A stretch of 64,000 nucleotides of DNA, taken from NCBI RefSeq assembly GCF_014596085.1, contig NZ_JACCJY010000019.1, positions 62,001 to 126,000 on the forward strand. The letters run 5' to 3'. Positions 30,020-39,075 of this stretch are shown here, piece by piece; the first letter of the stretch is position 1, and the number at the start of each line of letters is the position of its first letter. Source of the stretch: Azospirillum tabaci (GTDB lineage: Bacteria > Pseudomonadota > Alphaproteobacteria > Azospirillales > Azospirillaceae). A program made the position numbers and the translations under genes. The notes under the pieces were generated by a model, which made no database searches, was not told the origin of the DNA, and saw only the letters and a list, made by a program, of their open reading frames with translations.

Positions 30020-31024
30020 ATGACACCGCCGACCTTCGCCACCCTGCGCAACGCCCTGCTCGCCCTGGCCGTCGCTCTTCCTGCCGGTGCCGTCCTGGCC
30101 TCTGCGGCGCCGGCCCTGGCCGAGGTGCCGGGCCAGCAGCGGACCCAGGCGCCGGGCTTCTACCGCATGGCCATCGGAGACTTCGAGGTCACTGCGCTGT
30201 ATGACGGCTTCATCGACCTCGACCGCAAGATCCTCAGCGGCGCCAGCGCCGACGACATCCAAAGCCTGCTCGCCCGGATGTTCCTGGCCGACACGCCGGG
30301 CGTACAGACGGCGGTGAACGCCTATCTGGTGCACACCGGCACGAACCTCGTCCTGGTGGACACCGGGACGGCCAAGGCCTTCGGCCCGGCGCTGGGCTTC
30401 ATCGCCGACAACCTTCGCGCCGCCGGCTACAACCCGGAACAGGTCGACACGGTTCTGCTGACCCACCTGCACCCAGACCACGCCAACGGCCTGCTGCGTC
30501 CGGACGGCGCCATGCTGTTCCCCAACGCCACGGTCCATGTCGCCAAGGCCGACGCCGACTTCTGGCTGAGCGAGGAGGTGGCGGCCAAGGCCCCGGCGGA
30601 CAGCCAGCCCTTCTTCGCCATGGCCCGCGCCGCGGTGGCCCCTTACGCCGCGGCGGGCAAGCTGAAGCCGTACCAGCCCGGCGACAGCCTCGTTCCCGGC
30701 GTGGAGTCGGTGGCGGCCTACGGCCACACGCCGGGGCACAGCGGCTATCTCTTCACGTTCGGGGAGCGCAGCATCCTGATGTGGGGCGACGTCGTGCACA
30801 GCCACTCCGTGCAGTTCGCCCGCCCAGAGGTCGTCATCGAGTTCGACGCCGACAAGGAGCAGGCCATCGCCTCCCGCAAGAAGATCTTCGCCGACGCTGC
30901 GGCGCAGAAGCTGTGGGTGGCCGGCGCCCATTTGCCCTTCCCCGGCATCGGCCATGTCCGCACCGAAGGCAAGGGCTACGCCTGGGTCCCGGTGGAGTTC
31001 GGCCCGATCCGCGCCGACCGCTGA
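30020..31024 (+). CDS. exported MBL-fold metallo-hydrolase
   Basis: A 334-residue metallo-beta-lactamase-fold protein with a signal peptide (LALAVALPAGAVLASAAPAL, cleavage near ALAEV). The metal motif T-H-L-H-P-D-H is at residues 148-154, AYGHTPGHSGYLF supplies the next His, GDVVHSH the Asp and His, and AGAHLPFPGIGHV the last. The layout resembles AHL lactonase and quinone-dependent lactonase-like hydrolases, but the substrate is unknown. GAAGGGGAACC precedes the ATG. It lies within the hydrogenase island on the opposite strand to the structural operon, with a broken copy just upstream. Confidence 0.9.
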   Translation: MTPPTFATLRNALLALAVALPAGAVLASAAPALAEVPGQQRTQAPGFYRMAIGDFEVTALYDGFIDLDRKILSGASADDIQSLLARMFLADTPGVQTAVNAYLVHTGTNLVLVDTGTAKAFGPALGFIADNLRAAGYNPEQVDTVLLTHLHPDHANGLLRPDGAMLFPNATVHVAKADADFWLSEEVAAKAPADSQPFFAMARAAVAPYAAAGKLKPYQPGDSLVPGVESVAAYGHTPGHSGYLFTFGERSILMWGDVVHSHSVQFARPEVVIEFDADKEQAIASRKKIFADAAAQKLWVAGAHLPFPGIGHVRTEGKGYAWVPVEFGPIRADR

Positions 31025-31043
31025 GAAGCGGAGACCGCCACGC

Positions 31044-31529
31044 TCAGGGTCTGGGCGTGGCGGTGACCCCGAGGCGGGCCAGTTCCTCGACGATCATCGT
31101 CACCATCCGCGGGATCACCGCCTCGATCTCCGGCGACATAATCAGGCCGGTGCCCAGCGCCATCGGCACGCAGCCGACCACGGTCACGCTCTCCGGCGCC
31201 TCGTCCTGCAGACGCAGCGAGGCCAGCAGGTCGCTGAGGCCGAGCTGGTGGGGCGACAGCTTGCCCTTGAAATAGGCCGGCACCTCGTCGCCGCGCAGCA
31301 CGGTCAGGCTGGCCGGCGGCGCACCGGTCTTCACCGCGTCCACCGCGATCAGATGCTTGTGGCTGGCGATCAGGTCCAGCATGTCCATGCCGCAGGTGCC
31401 GCCGTCCACCACGCTGACATGGTCGGGCACGCTCCAGGCGGCGTCGAACGCCTCCATGGCGCGCACGCCCACCCCTTCGTCCATCAGAAGGATGTTGCCG
31501 AGGCCGAGGACGAGGATGGGCATGGGCAT
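31044..31529 (-). CDS. hupD: hydrogenase maturation protease (HyaD/HybD/HupD family)
   Basis: A 161-residue endopeptidase that removes the large-subunit tail after the nickel is inserted. VLGLGNILLMDEGVGVRAME has the nickel-sensing Asp/Glu, LIAVDAVKTG the second acidic residue, and KLSPHQLGLSDLL the conserved His. It is downstream of the large-subunit gene by 153 bases, behind a hairpin. ATG 31529 or ATG 31523 start the domain directly; a longer frame upstream lacks family similarity. Confidence 0.94.
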   Translation of the reverse strand: MPMPILVLGLGNILLMDEGVGVRAMEAFDAAWSVPDHVSVVDGGTCGMDMLDLIASHKHLIAVDAVKTGAPPASLTVLRGDEVPAYFKGKLSPHQLGLSDLLASLRLQDEAPESVTVVGCVPMALGTGLIMSPEIEAVIPRMVTMIVEELARLGVTATPRP

Positions 31530-31628
31530 GGGACGCGCGCTCCGTTCGTAGATTTTGAAACAGAAGGATGAAGCGGGACCGGCGCCGGGCGCCGTGAACT
31601 GGATCAATCGACCTGCATGGCTGATGCG

Positions 31629-31663
31629 AAAAGCCCCTCCTCCGCGGGGAAGAGGGGCTTTCG
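31629..31663 (-). terminator. hairpin between the large-subunit and protease genes
   Basis: AAAGCCCCTC pairs with GAGGGGCTTT on either side of a CCGCGG-containing loop. On the minus strand TTTTCGC follows the stem, as in an intrinsic terminator. It lies 20 bases beyond the large-subunit stop, so it may attenuate transcription into hupD. Confidence 0.65.
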
Positions 31664-31682
31664 GCCGATCAGAAGGCTTGGA

Positions 31683-33386
31683 TCAAACGACCTTCACCTG
31701 ATAGTGCGACTTGGTTTCCGTGTCGGTCAGGTGCACGGCGCAGGCCAGGCACGGGTCGAAGCTGTGCAGGGTGCGGATGATCTCCAGCGGCTGGTCGGCG
31801 ACCGCCACCGGGTTGTCGAGCAATGCCGCCTCGTAGGCCGAGATGTTCCCGTCCTCGTCGCGCGGGCCGGCGTTCCAGGTGGTTGGCACGACCGCCTGAT
31901 AGTTCTTGATCTTGCCGTTTTCGATCACGACCCAGTGCGAGAGCATGCCGCGCGGCGCCTCGTGGAAGCCGAAGCCGCGGATCTCGCCCTTCGGGAACAC
32001 CGGCTTGTTGAAGGTCTTGGTGTCGCCCTTCGCGATGTTCTCCATCAGCAGCGTCCACTGGTTCTGCAACTCCTCGTGCAGGACCACGCAGCGCACCGCG
32101 CGGGCGGCGTGGCGCCCGATGGTGGAGTGCAGCGCGTCGACGCCCACCTTGCTGCCGAGATGGCCCGACACCGCGTCGAGCACCGCGTTGACCCAGAACT
32201 GCGTGCGCTGGTGGCCCGAGGCGTACATGCCCAGCACGTTGGCCAGCGGGCCGACCTGGGCGCGCTTGTCGTAGAAGGTCGGCGACTTGATCCAGCTGTA
32301 CTTGCCGTCGTCCTGCCAGTCCGTGAAGTTCGGGATCGTCTCGCCGTCGTAGGGGTGCAGGGGACCCTTGCCGCCCTGATACCAGGAATGCTTCACGCTC
32401 TCCTTCACGCCCTTCTCGAAATAGGGGTCGTGGAAGTCCTTGATCGGGGTGAACTTGGCGAGGTCGCCGCCGTCGATGTAGCCGGCAGGCAGGGCGAAGA
32501 CGGTGCCCTTGGTGTCCAGCGGCATGTCCGGGATGGACAGATAGTTCACCACGCCGCGGCCATACTGCGTCCAGTCAGCGTAGAAGGCGCCGATGGCCGC
32601 CACGTCGGGGATGTAGACCTGGGTGATGAAATCGCCCACCTCGTCGATCAGCTGCTTGATGTACATCAGCTTTTCGAGCGTCAGCGTGGACTGGCTGTCC
32701 ATGTTGATCGGGTTGGTGACGCCGCCCACCGCCATGTTCTGGATGTGCGGGGTCTTGGAGCCGAGGATCGCCACGACCTTGTTCATGCGCCGCTGGTAGT
32801 CGAGCGCCTGGAGATAGTGCGCCGCCGCCATCAGGTTGGCTTCCGGCGTCAGCTTCATCGCCGGATGGCCCCAGTAGCCCGAGCCGAAGATGCCGAGCTG
32901 GCCGGAGTTGATGAAGGCCTGCAGCTTCTTCTGGGCGGTGGCGAACTCCTGTGTGCTGTTCCGCGGCCAGCCGGAGATTGACTGGGCCAGCTTGGCGGTC
33001 GCCGCCGGGTCGGCCTTCAGCGCCGAGACGATGTCCACGAAGTCGAGCGCGGACAGGTGATAGAAGTGGACGATGTGATCGTGGACGTTGTGGGCGCCCT
33101 GGATCATGTTGCGGATGTATTGGGCGTTGAGCGGCACCTCCAGCTTCAGCGCGTTTTCCACCGCGCGGACGGAGGTGATGGCGTGCACGGTGGTGCAGAC
33201 GCCGCAGATGCGCTGGGCGAAGACCCAGGCGTCGCGCGGGTCCTTGCCCTGAAGGATCAGCTCGATGCCGCGCCACATCTGGCCCGACGCCCAGGCCTTG
33301 GTGACCTTGCCGCCGTCCACTTCGCAATCGACCCGCAGGTGACCCTCGATGCGGGTGACCGGATCAACAACAACTCGCTGAGCCAT
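31683..33386 (-). CDS. hybC: [NiFe]-hydrogenase large subunit (Hyd-2/HybC type)
   Basis: The 567-residue catalytic subunit. Nickel-iron ligands are C61 and C64 (RICGVC) and C546 and C549 (DPCLACAVH). The maturation protease should cut after His552 and release a 15-residue tail (LTDTETKSHYQVKVV). RIEGHLRVD near the N-terminus and the HxxxxxHxFHLS-like HDHIVHFYHLSALDF are also present. Position after the ferredoxin and NrfD-like genes gives the HybO-A-B-C order of group 1c uptake hydrogenases. It should oxidise H2 on the periplasmic side of the membrane. Confidence 0.97.
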   Translation of the reverse strand: MAQRVVVDPVTRIEGHLRVDCEVDGGKVTKAWASGQMWRGIELILQGKDPRDAWVFAQRICGVCTTVHAITSVRAVENALKLEVPLNAQYIRNMIQGAHNVHDHIVHFYHLSALDFVDIVSALKADPAATAKLAQSISGWPRNSTQEFATAQKKLQAFINSGQLGIFGSGYWGHPAMKLTPEANLMAAAHYLQALDYQRRMNKVVAILGSKTPHIQNMAVGGVTNPINMDSQSTLTLEKLMYIKQLIDEVGDFITQVYIPDVAAIGAFYADWTQYGRGVVNYLSIPDMPLDTKGTVFALPAGYIDGGDLAKFTPIKDFHDPYFEKGVKESVKHSWYQGGKGPLHPYDGETIPNFTDWQDDGKYSWIKSPTFYDKRAQVGPLANVLGMYASGHQRTQFWVNAVLDAVSGHLGSKVGVDALHSTIGRHAARAVRCVVLHEELQNQWTLLMENIAKGDTKTFNKPVFPKGEIRGFGFHEAPRGMLSHWVVIENGKIKNYQAVVPTTWNAGPRDEDGNISAYEAALLDNPVAVADQPLEIIRTLHSFDPCLACAVHLTDTETKSHYQVKVV

Positions 33387-33404
33387 AATGAAACTCTCCT
33401 AAAC

Positions 33405-34559
33405 TCAGCCGTGCTCGGGATGGACGGCGTGCATGACGGGCAGCTTCTTCACGAAGAGGAGATACAGCGCGATCTCCAGCGCGAAGACGCCGACGGTGAC
33501 CATGATTTCCTTGACCGAGGGGAAGTAGTGCCAAGGGCCGACCGCCGGCGTGAAGCCGATGAGATAGACGTTCAGGCGGTAGAGGATGCCCGCCGCCAGC
33601 AGAAGCGAGGCCGACAGGAACAGCGCCCGCGACCGGTTGCGGTTGGCCTTGGGGATCAGCAGCGCGAGGCCGGAGATCATCAGGACCATCTCCACCACGA
33701 ACCAGCCGGACTGCGGACCGCCGAAGATCTGGCCGATCTGGCCGCGCACGATCAGGTCGACGAAGCGCAGCACGACGAACAGCGAGGCGACGACCAGCAT
33801 CAGCCCCGCCAGCTTCGACAGCACCGGCGTTTCCATCGGGCGGCGGAAGTTCAGCGAGGCCATCACCGACTCCCACACCACGATGGCGAAGCCCATCAGG
33901 ATGGCGGTCAGCAGGAAGAAGACCGGCAGCATTTGCGACTGCCACAGCGGCGACAGCTTGTGCCCGACGATGACCATCATGGTGCCGAGCGACGACTGGT
34001 GCATCGTCGGCAGCAGCACGCCCAGCGCGATGAAGACCCACAGCACCTTGTTCAGCTTGGCGCGCAGCCCCTCGATGCCGAAGCGCTCCAGGAAGGCGGG
34101 GGCGAACTCCACCACCAGCACCAGCGTGTAGGTCGCCACGCACAGGCCGACCTCCAGCATTACCGAGTTCGGCTGCGCGTACCACGGTAGCATCATGTGG
34201 TAGAAGTTCCAGTAGCGGCCGAGATCAACCAGCACCGCCAGACCGGCGAGGCCGTAGCCGAACAGGCTGGCCAGCACCGCCGGGCGGACCAGCGGGTGGT
34301 ACTCGCCGCGGTTCAGGATGTAGCAGAGCAGCGCGATGACATAGCCGGCGCAGCCGAAGGCCGAACCGATCACCACGTCGATGGCGACCCAGATGCCCCA
34401 GGGATAGCCGTCGTTCAGGTTCGACGCGGCGGCCAGACCCTGCGTGTAGCGCTGGAACAGGATGACGCCGGCGACGGCGACCAGCGCGGCGCAGATCAGG
34501 AAGGGAAGGGTGAGGACCCGGCCACCGAGCGGTTGATGCTCATGAGCTTGCGAAGACAT
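33405..34559 (-). CDS. hybB: HybB/NrfD-type membrane subunit of the hydrogenase
   Basis: A 384-residue integral membrane protein with about ten helices (for example FLICAALVAVAGVILFQRYT at residues 20-39). No haem-ligand pattern of the HyaC/HupC cytochrome b type stands out; the PSRC/NrfD family, to which HybB belongs, passes electrons to quinone without haem. It links the enzyme to the quinone pool and may couple this to proton transfer. The gene lies 12 bases after the ferredoxin gene and 18 before the large-subunit gene. Confidence 0.94.
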   Translation of the reverse strand: MSSQAHEHQPLGGRVLTLPFLICAALVAVAGVILFQRYTQGLAAASNLNDGYPWGIWVAIDVVIGSAFGCAGYVIALLCYILNRGEYHPLVRPAVLASLFGYGLAGLAVLVDLGRYWNFYHMMLPWYAQPNSVMLEVGLCVATYTLVLVVEFAPAFLERFGIEGLRAKLNKVLWVFIALGVLLPTMHQSSLGTMMVIVGHKLSPLWQSQMLPVFFLLTAILMGFAIVVWESVMASLNFRRPMETPVLSKLAGLMLVVASLFVVLRFVDLIVRGQIGQIFGGPQSGWFVVEMVLMISGLALLIPKANRNRSRALFLSASLLLAAGILYRLNVYLIGFTPAVGPWHYFPSVKEIMVTVGVFALEIALYLLFVKKLPVMHAVHPEHG

Positions 34560-34571
34560 GGCGTGGCCCCC

Positions 34572-35657
34572 TCACTCGTCGGTGTGGTTCTTGGTGTTGC
34601 GGTGCGCCAGATAGGCGAGACCGGCGAACACCGTGGCGGGGGCGATCATGCCCGCGTAGAGCGTGTGCTGGATGCCTTCCGACAGGGTCGGATAGCCGTT
34701 CTCCGGCACATTGGTGGGCAGGTTCAGCTTGTCGAACGGTACGGCGGACACCGCGAGGCACTGGGTGCCGCCCAGCTCCTTCTCGCCGTAGATGTGCGGC
34801 TGATAGGCCGCTTCCACCAGCTTCTCATGGCCGTCGCGCGGGCCGCCGACCTTGCCGGCGATGTCGCCGCGCGGGAAGTGCGCGTGTTCGCCCACCTTCA
34901 GCGCGGTGCGGCGCTTGGCCTCCGCCTTGAGGTCCTCCGTACGGCCGAACAGCGTCGCCCCGGTGGGGCAGACGTCCGCGCAGCCCGGAAGCTCGTTCTT
35001 GGCGAGCTGCTGCTTGCAGAGCTGGCACTTTTTGATCTCGCCGAAGGCGTCGTTGTAGTCGTACTTCGGCACGCCGAACGGGCAGGACAGCACGCAGTAG
35101 CGGCAGCCGATGCAGGCGCTCGGGTCGTGGTTGACGATGCCGGTCCTGGTGTCCTTGGTCATCGCCGACACCGGGCAGACCGACACGCAGGACGGATCGG
35201 CGCAGTGCAGGCACTGCCGCTTGATGAAGGCGAAGCCGTTCTCCGCCGCGTCCTTGGTGGCGCCGGTGCCGTGGCTGTAGGCCTTGATGACGTTCAGCGT
35301 CCTGGCCGACAGCTCCACCGGGCTGTCGTAGATCGGCTTGTCGCCGCCCCCGGCGTTCCAGCCCTGCTGGGCCGGGCCGACGTCGGGCGGCATGTGGTTG
35401 ACCTCCTTGCAGGCGGTCACGCAGGCCTTGCAGCCGATGCACAGCGTGCTGTCGTAGAGCAGGCCGACCGCGTCGGGCGGCAGCGGCTTGGGCGGGCGGA
35501 CCAGCGCGTTGGCCTCCGGTGGGGCGGCGACCATGGTGGTGCAGGCCGCGGCGGCGGCGGCCGCGCTGCCCTTGACCGCGTTCCGCAGGAAGCCGCGCCG
35601 TGAGACCGATGTCTCGTTCTTCGACATCATGTTCTTTGACATCATGTTTTTCGACAT
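34572..35657 (-). CDS. hybA: HybA-type 4Fe-4S ferredoxin subunit of the hydrogenase
   Basis: A 361-residue Tat-exported iron-sulfur protein (SRRGFLRN at residues 19-26, then an Ala-rich hydrophobic stretch). Four clusters of cysteines follow: CIGCKACVTAC, CLHCADPSCVSVCP, CIGCRYCVLSCP and CQLCKQQ...CADVCP, enough for four 4Fe-4S centres. A C-terminal membrane helix (LYAGMIAPATVFAGLAYLAH) anchors it. It wires the small subunit to HybB. The N-terminus is a threefold 15-base repeat (MSKNM-MSKNM-MSKNE) that offers several ATG codons; GAGG lies at a good distance from the first. Confidence 0.95.
   Translation of the reverse strand: MSKNMMSKNMMSKNETSVSRRGFLRNAVKGSAAAAAAACTTMVAAPPEANALVRPPKPLPPDAVGLLYDSTLCIGCKACVTACKEVNHMPPDVGPAQQGWNAGGGDKPIYDSPVELSARTLNVIKAYSHGTGATKDAAENGFAFIKRQCLHCADPSCVSVCPVSAMTKDTRTGIVNHDPSACIGCRYCVLSCPFGVPKYDYNDAFGEIKKCQLCKQQLAKNELPGCADVCPTGATLFGRTEDLKAEAKRRTALKVGEHAHFPRGDIAGKVGGPRDGHEKLVEAAYQPHIYGEKELGGTQCLAVSAVPFDKLNLPTNVPENGYPTLSEGIQHTLYAGMIAPATVFAGLAYLAHRNTKNHTDE
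35613..35657 (-). repeat. three tandem 15-base repeats at the hybA start
   Basis: Units 35657-35643, 35642-35628 and 35627-35613 each encode M-S-K-N plus M or E, differing by one to three bases. Every unit begins with ATG, so copy-number change would lengthen or shorten the Tat N-region in steps of five residues without a frameshift. Confidence 0.85.
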
Positions 35658-35666
35658 GGCGTCACC

Positions 35667-36830
35667 TCACTCGGCGGCGGTGGAGGAGGATTCGGTCTTC
35701 GCGTCCTGCTTGCCGAGCCGGCTGGAGATGACGGCGCCGGCGCCGACCGCCGCGCCGGCGATGCCGGCGACCACCGCCGCGGCGCCGGCGGACATGCCCT
35801 CGCCCTTGTCCACGGCGACCGCCGGGTAGCTGTTCGGCGGCGCCACCGACTTCAGCGAGGCCAGCTCATGGATGCCCTTGGTGAAGCCGACGCCCTTCTC
35901 GGTGCAGCCGAAGCAGGGATGGCCGGTGCCGACCGGCCAGGTGCCCTGGCCGACGTCGTTGAAGCCGACGGACGGACAGTTCGCGTAGGTCTCCGGCCCC
36001 TTGCAGCCGAGCTTGTAGAGACAGTAGCCCTGGCGGTGGCCGTAGTCGCCGAACTCCATGGCGAAGCGCCCGGCGTCGAAATGCGGGCGGCGCTCGCAGT
36101 TCTCGTGGATCAGCCGGCCGTAGGCGAACTTCGGGCGCATCTTGTCGTCCAACTCCGGCAGCTTGCCGAAGGCGACGAAATGCAGGACCAGCGAGAGGAA
36201 ATTGTAGGGGTTCGGCGGGCAGCCGGGGACGGAGACGACCGGCTTGTCCTTGATGATCTCGTTCAGGCCGACGGCCCCCGTGGGGTTTACACCGGTCGAC
36301 GGCCAGCCGCCCCAGGAGGAGCAGGAGCCCATGGAGATGACCGCGGCGGCGCCCTTGGCGCACTCCAGCACGGCATCCTTGTAGGTCTTGCTGGCGACCT
36401 TGCAGTAGACGCCCCCGTCCTTCGTCGGGATGGAGCCGTCGGTGACCATCAGGTACTTGCCCCAATTGTCCTTCATCGCCTGCTGTTTCCAGTTCTCGGC
36501 CTGGTGGCCGGAACCGGTCATCAGCGTCTCGTTGTAGTCGAGCGAGATGGTGTCGAGGATCAGCGTCTCGAGCGACGGGTGGTGGGTGCGCAGCAGCGAT
36601 TCGGTGCAGCCGGTGCAGGCCTGGCCCGACAGCCAGATCACCGTCGGACGCGGCGCCGCCACGGCGGCGTTGGCGATCTTCACGCCGAAGGCGGGGGACA
36701 GGCCCAGCGTGGCGGCCACGCCCGTGCAGTAGGTCAGGAATTCCCGGCGGGACAGGCCGGCCAGCGCACCCTCATACTCGTCGAGATCGCCGATGTGCTC
36801 GGCGTCGAGATCCACATGTCCATCGGGCAT
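35667..36830 (-). CDS. hybO: [NiFe]-hydrogenase small subunit (HybO type)
   Basis: A 387-residue Tat substrate (SRREFL at 27-32). The proximal cluster motif SGQACTGCTES has C72 and C75. The position that is an extra Cys in oxygen-tolerant (group 1d) enzymes is Gly74 here, pointing to a standard proximal 4Fe-4S cluster. Later motifs GSCSSWGG, VPGCPPNP, and GTGHPCFGCTEKG supply the other clusters. A C-terminal Ala/Gly-rich helix anchors the protein. ATG 36830 has GGGGGAAAG upstream; ATG 36857 is a weaker option. First gene of the operon. Confidence 0.96.
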   Translation of the reverse strand: MPDGHVDLDAEHIGDLDEYEGALAGLSRREFLTYCTGVAATLGLSPAFGVKIANAAVAAPRPTVIWLSGQACTGCTESLLRTHHPSLETLILDTISLDYNETLMTGSGHQAENWKQQAMKDNWGKYLMVTDGSIPTKDGGVYCKVASKTYKDAVLECAKGAAAVISMGSCSSWGGWPSTGVNPTGAVGLNEIIKDKPVVSVPGCPPNPYNFLSLVLHFVAFGKLPELDDKMRPKFAYGRLIHENCERRPHFDAGRFAMEFGDYGHRQGYCLYKLGCKGPETYANCPSVGFNDVGQGTWPVGTGHPCFGCTEKGVGFTKGIHELASLKSVAPPNSYPAVAVDKGEGMSAGAAAVVAGIAGAAVGAGAVISSRLGKQDAKTESSSTAAE

Positions 36831-37027
36831 GACTTTCCCCCAAAGACCCTTTTGCATTGATCCGCTGGCCGCCCGTTTGCCGGACGCCGGATGCGCAGCA
36901 CGCCACGGCGCGTCCTGGGGAACCCGAGGCGGGAAACCCACGGCGCGGCGTAATCCCTATCGATTGTAGGGGTATTTGGGCGCGAAACGCTCGCCGGCAT
37001 TGCACCAGTTTCGAAGCTGGCGCGGCA

Positions 37028-37041
37028 TTGATCTACATCAA
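37028..37041 (-). promoter_or_regulatory. perfect FNR/FixK box upstream of the hydrogenase structural operon
   Basis: TTGATCTACATCAA matches TTGAT-N4-ATCAA exactly. It sits 198 bases before the hybO ATG in a 319-base gene-free stretch (36831-37149). If centred at -41.5, transcription would start near 36993, and TGCAAT at 37004-36999 falls where a -10 box is expected. The remainder of the stretch holds the long 5' leader of hybO and, at its far end, the terminator of the chemoreceptor gene. No sigma-54 GG-N10-GC element was found. Confidence 0.8.
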
Positions 37042-37102
37042 AAGGGGTAATCGGCGGGTAAGCTTCGAACGCTTGGGGCGCGTCAGTGGAAAGGATGCGT
37101 CG

Positions 37103-37141
37103 GGAAAAGCCTCCTCCCCGGCACAAAGTCCGGGGAGGAGG
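37103..37141 (-). terminator. rho-independent terminator of the chemoreceptor gene
   Basis: A 12-bp perfect inverted repeat (CCTCCTCCCCGG 37110-37121 with CCGGGGAGGAGG 37130-37141, eight-base loop). On the minus strand CTTTTCCC follows. It begins nine bases after the stop codon. Confidence 0.8.
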
Positions 37142-37149
37142 GGGAAGGG

Positions 37150-38841
37150 TCAGACCGCCTTCATCTGGCGGGTGAAGTCGTCCACGTCGGTTTGCAGGGT
37201 GCGCGCATGGACCGACAGACCCTTGGCGGCGCTCAGCAGGCCACCGGCGGCCTCGCCGGTGTGGTCGGCGGACTGCGACACGCCGGAGATGGTCGAGGAA
37301 ACCTCCTGCGTGCCGATCGCCGCCTCCTGCACGTTGCGGGCGATCTCCTGGGTGGCGGAGCCCTGCTGCTCCACCGCGGCGGCGACGTTGGTGCTGATGT
37401 CGCTGATCCGCTCGATGGTGCCGACGATGCCACTGATCGCGCCGACCGCCTGCTGGGTCTCGCTCTGGATGGCGACGATCTGGGCGGAAATCTCCTCGGT
37501 GGCGCGGGCGGTCTGGTTGGCGAGGCTCTTCACCTCCTGCGCCACCACGGCGAAGCCCTTGCCCGCCTCGCCGGCGCGGGCCGCCTCGATGGTGGCGTTC
37601 AGCGCCAGCAGGTTGGTCTGGCTGGCGATCTCGGTGATGAGGTTGACCACCGCGCCGATCTTCTCCGCCGCCTGGGCGAGGCCCTGGATGGTGCTGTTGG
37701 TGCGCTGGGCCTCGCGCTCCGCCTCGCTGGCGATGCGGGCGGCCTCGCCGAGGCGCTGGCTGATCGAACCGATGGAGGTGGACAGCTCCTCGGTCGCCGC
37801 CGCCACGGTCTGGACGTTGCCGGTGGCCTGCTCCGCCGCCGCGGCGACGGTCGAGCTGCGGCGCGAGGCGTCGGCGGCGGAATGGGTCAGCGACTCGGCG
37901 CTGCTGCGGATGTTGTCGGCCTCACCGTTCAGGGTGCGGCACAGCCCCTCGATCTTCTGGGTGAAGCCGTGGGTCAGGGCCTCCAGCCGTTCCTGCCGCT
38001 GGCGGCGCACGTCGATCTCGCGGCGCTCCTGCTCGGCCAGATTGTTGGCGCGCCGCAGCCCGTCGCGGAAGACCAGCACGGCTTCCGCCATGTCGCCGAC
38101 CTCGTCGCCCTGACCGGTGCCGGGCACCTCGGCCGCGGTGTTGCCGGCGGCGATGGTCTTCATCGCGGCGGTCATGCGGGCGATGGGGCGCGCGATCATG
38201 TCGCGGGCGACCAGAACGGCCAGCAGGACGCCGAAAAGCACGCCGCCGACGCCGATGGCGAGCATCAGGGTGGTCCAATGCTGACGGGCCGACACCAATT
38301 CGTTGTGCAGGCGGTCGATCATGCCGTCCTGATCGGCGCTGAGCGCTTGGATCGCGCCGTTGAGCGCCTGGCGGTTGCTGCGGTTGGCGTCGTTGTCGCC
38401 GTAGGTGCGGGCTTCCACGGCGCCCTTCTCGCGGGCGAGGCGCACCAGTTCCGTGCGGAAGCGGATGAACTCCTCGGCCTTCGCCGCCACCGGGGCCAGC
38501 GCGGCCTGCCCCTCCGCCGGGGTGAGGCGCTTCAGGGTGCCGAGCCGCTCGCCGAGGGTGTTCAGGCTGTCCAGCAGGGGCTTGCCGAACTTGTCCACCT
38601 CGGCCCGGTCGCGGGCCATGTAGACGCCGCGCGAGTCCATGACGACGGCCAGGACGAGGCCGTTGAGCTGCTCGCCCAGCACCTGCCGGTCCGACGCGCG
38701 TTCGATGGCCTCGGACTTGCCGGCCAGATCCTGCATGGCGGCCAGACCCATCAGGCCGGTCACCGCGGCCACCGCCGCCTGCAGCCCCACGAGAAGATAG
38801 ACCTTCGGTCCGATCTTTAGATTCTTAAGCGCTTTCAACAT
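37150..38841 (-). CDS. methyl-accepting chemotaxis protein
   Basis: A 563-residue transducer. The first membrane helix lies at residues 13-35 ([20 protein letters not shown]) and a four-helix-bundle-like periplasmic domain (about 40-185) follows. The second helix is near 190-215 ([20 protein letters not shown]), then HAMP. The cytoplasmic signalling domain has the invariant hairpin [20 protein letters not shown] near residue 410, then [20 protein letters not shown]. It signals through CheA/CheW. The ligand is unknown. ATG 38841 follows GGGGG at good spacing; ATG 38856 would add five residues. No che genes are adjacent. Confidence 0.94.
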   Translation of the reverse strand: MLKALKNLKIGPKVYLLVGLQAAVAAVTGLMGLAAMQDLAGKSEAIERASDRQVLGEQLNGLVLAVVMDSRGVYMARDRAEVDKFGKPLLDSLNTLGERLGTLKRLTPAEGQAALAPVAAKAEEFIRFRTELVRLAREKGAVEARTYGDNDANRSNRQALNGAIQALSADQDGMIDRLHNELVSARQHWTTLMLAIGVGGVLFGVLLAVLVARDMIARPIARMTAAMKTIAAGNTAAEVPGTGQGDEVGDMAEAVLVFRDGLRRANNLAEQERREIDVRRQRQERLEALTHGFTQKIEGLCRTLNGEADNIRSSAESLTHSAADASRRSSTVAAAAEQATGNVQTVAAATEELSTSIGSISQRLGEAARIASEAEREAQRTNSTIQGLAQAAEKIGAVVNLITEIASQTNLLALNATIEAARAGEAGKGFAVVAQEVKSLANQTARATEEISAQIVAIQSETQQAVGAISGIVGTIERISDISTNVAAAVEQQGSATQEIARNVQEAAIGTQEVSSTISGVSQSADHTGEAAGGLLSAAKGLSVHARTLQTDVDDFTRQMKAV

Positions 38842-39075
38842 TTTGGACGCCCCCATTGCGGCGGTCTTGGGCCGCCTCTGTGCATGACGATAATGAGGTG
38901 CCCATTGGTTTCCGAAGCGTTAAATCGTTCTATGACACGTTGACGCGTCACCATTGGAGCGGAACTAGGCAAAGCGCACATTGCGTTTTGAGCGAACTAA
39001 TTTTTTGGGAATACTGAAGGTTCCGGCGTGTTTGTCTTCATGGGAGCGCAACGCGTCGGAACAGGCTGGTGGATC

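Noticed and set aside
36942..37060. A sigma-54 promoter for the hydrogenase operon
   Set aside because: Known for some hup operons, so I looked for GG-N10-GC in the 319-base gap; none with the surrounding TGGCAC/TTGCA pattern was seen. The FNR-type box is a better fit.
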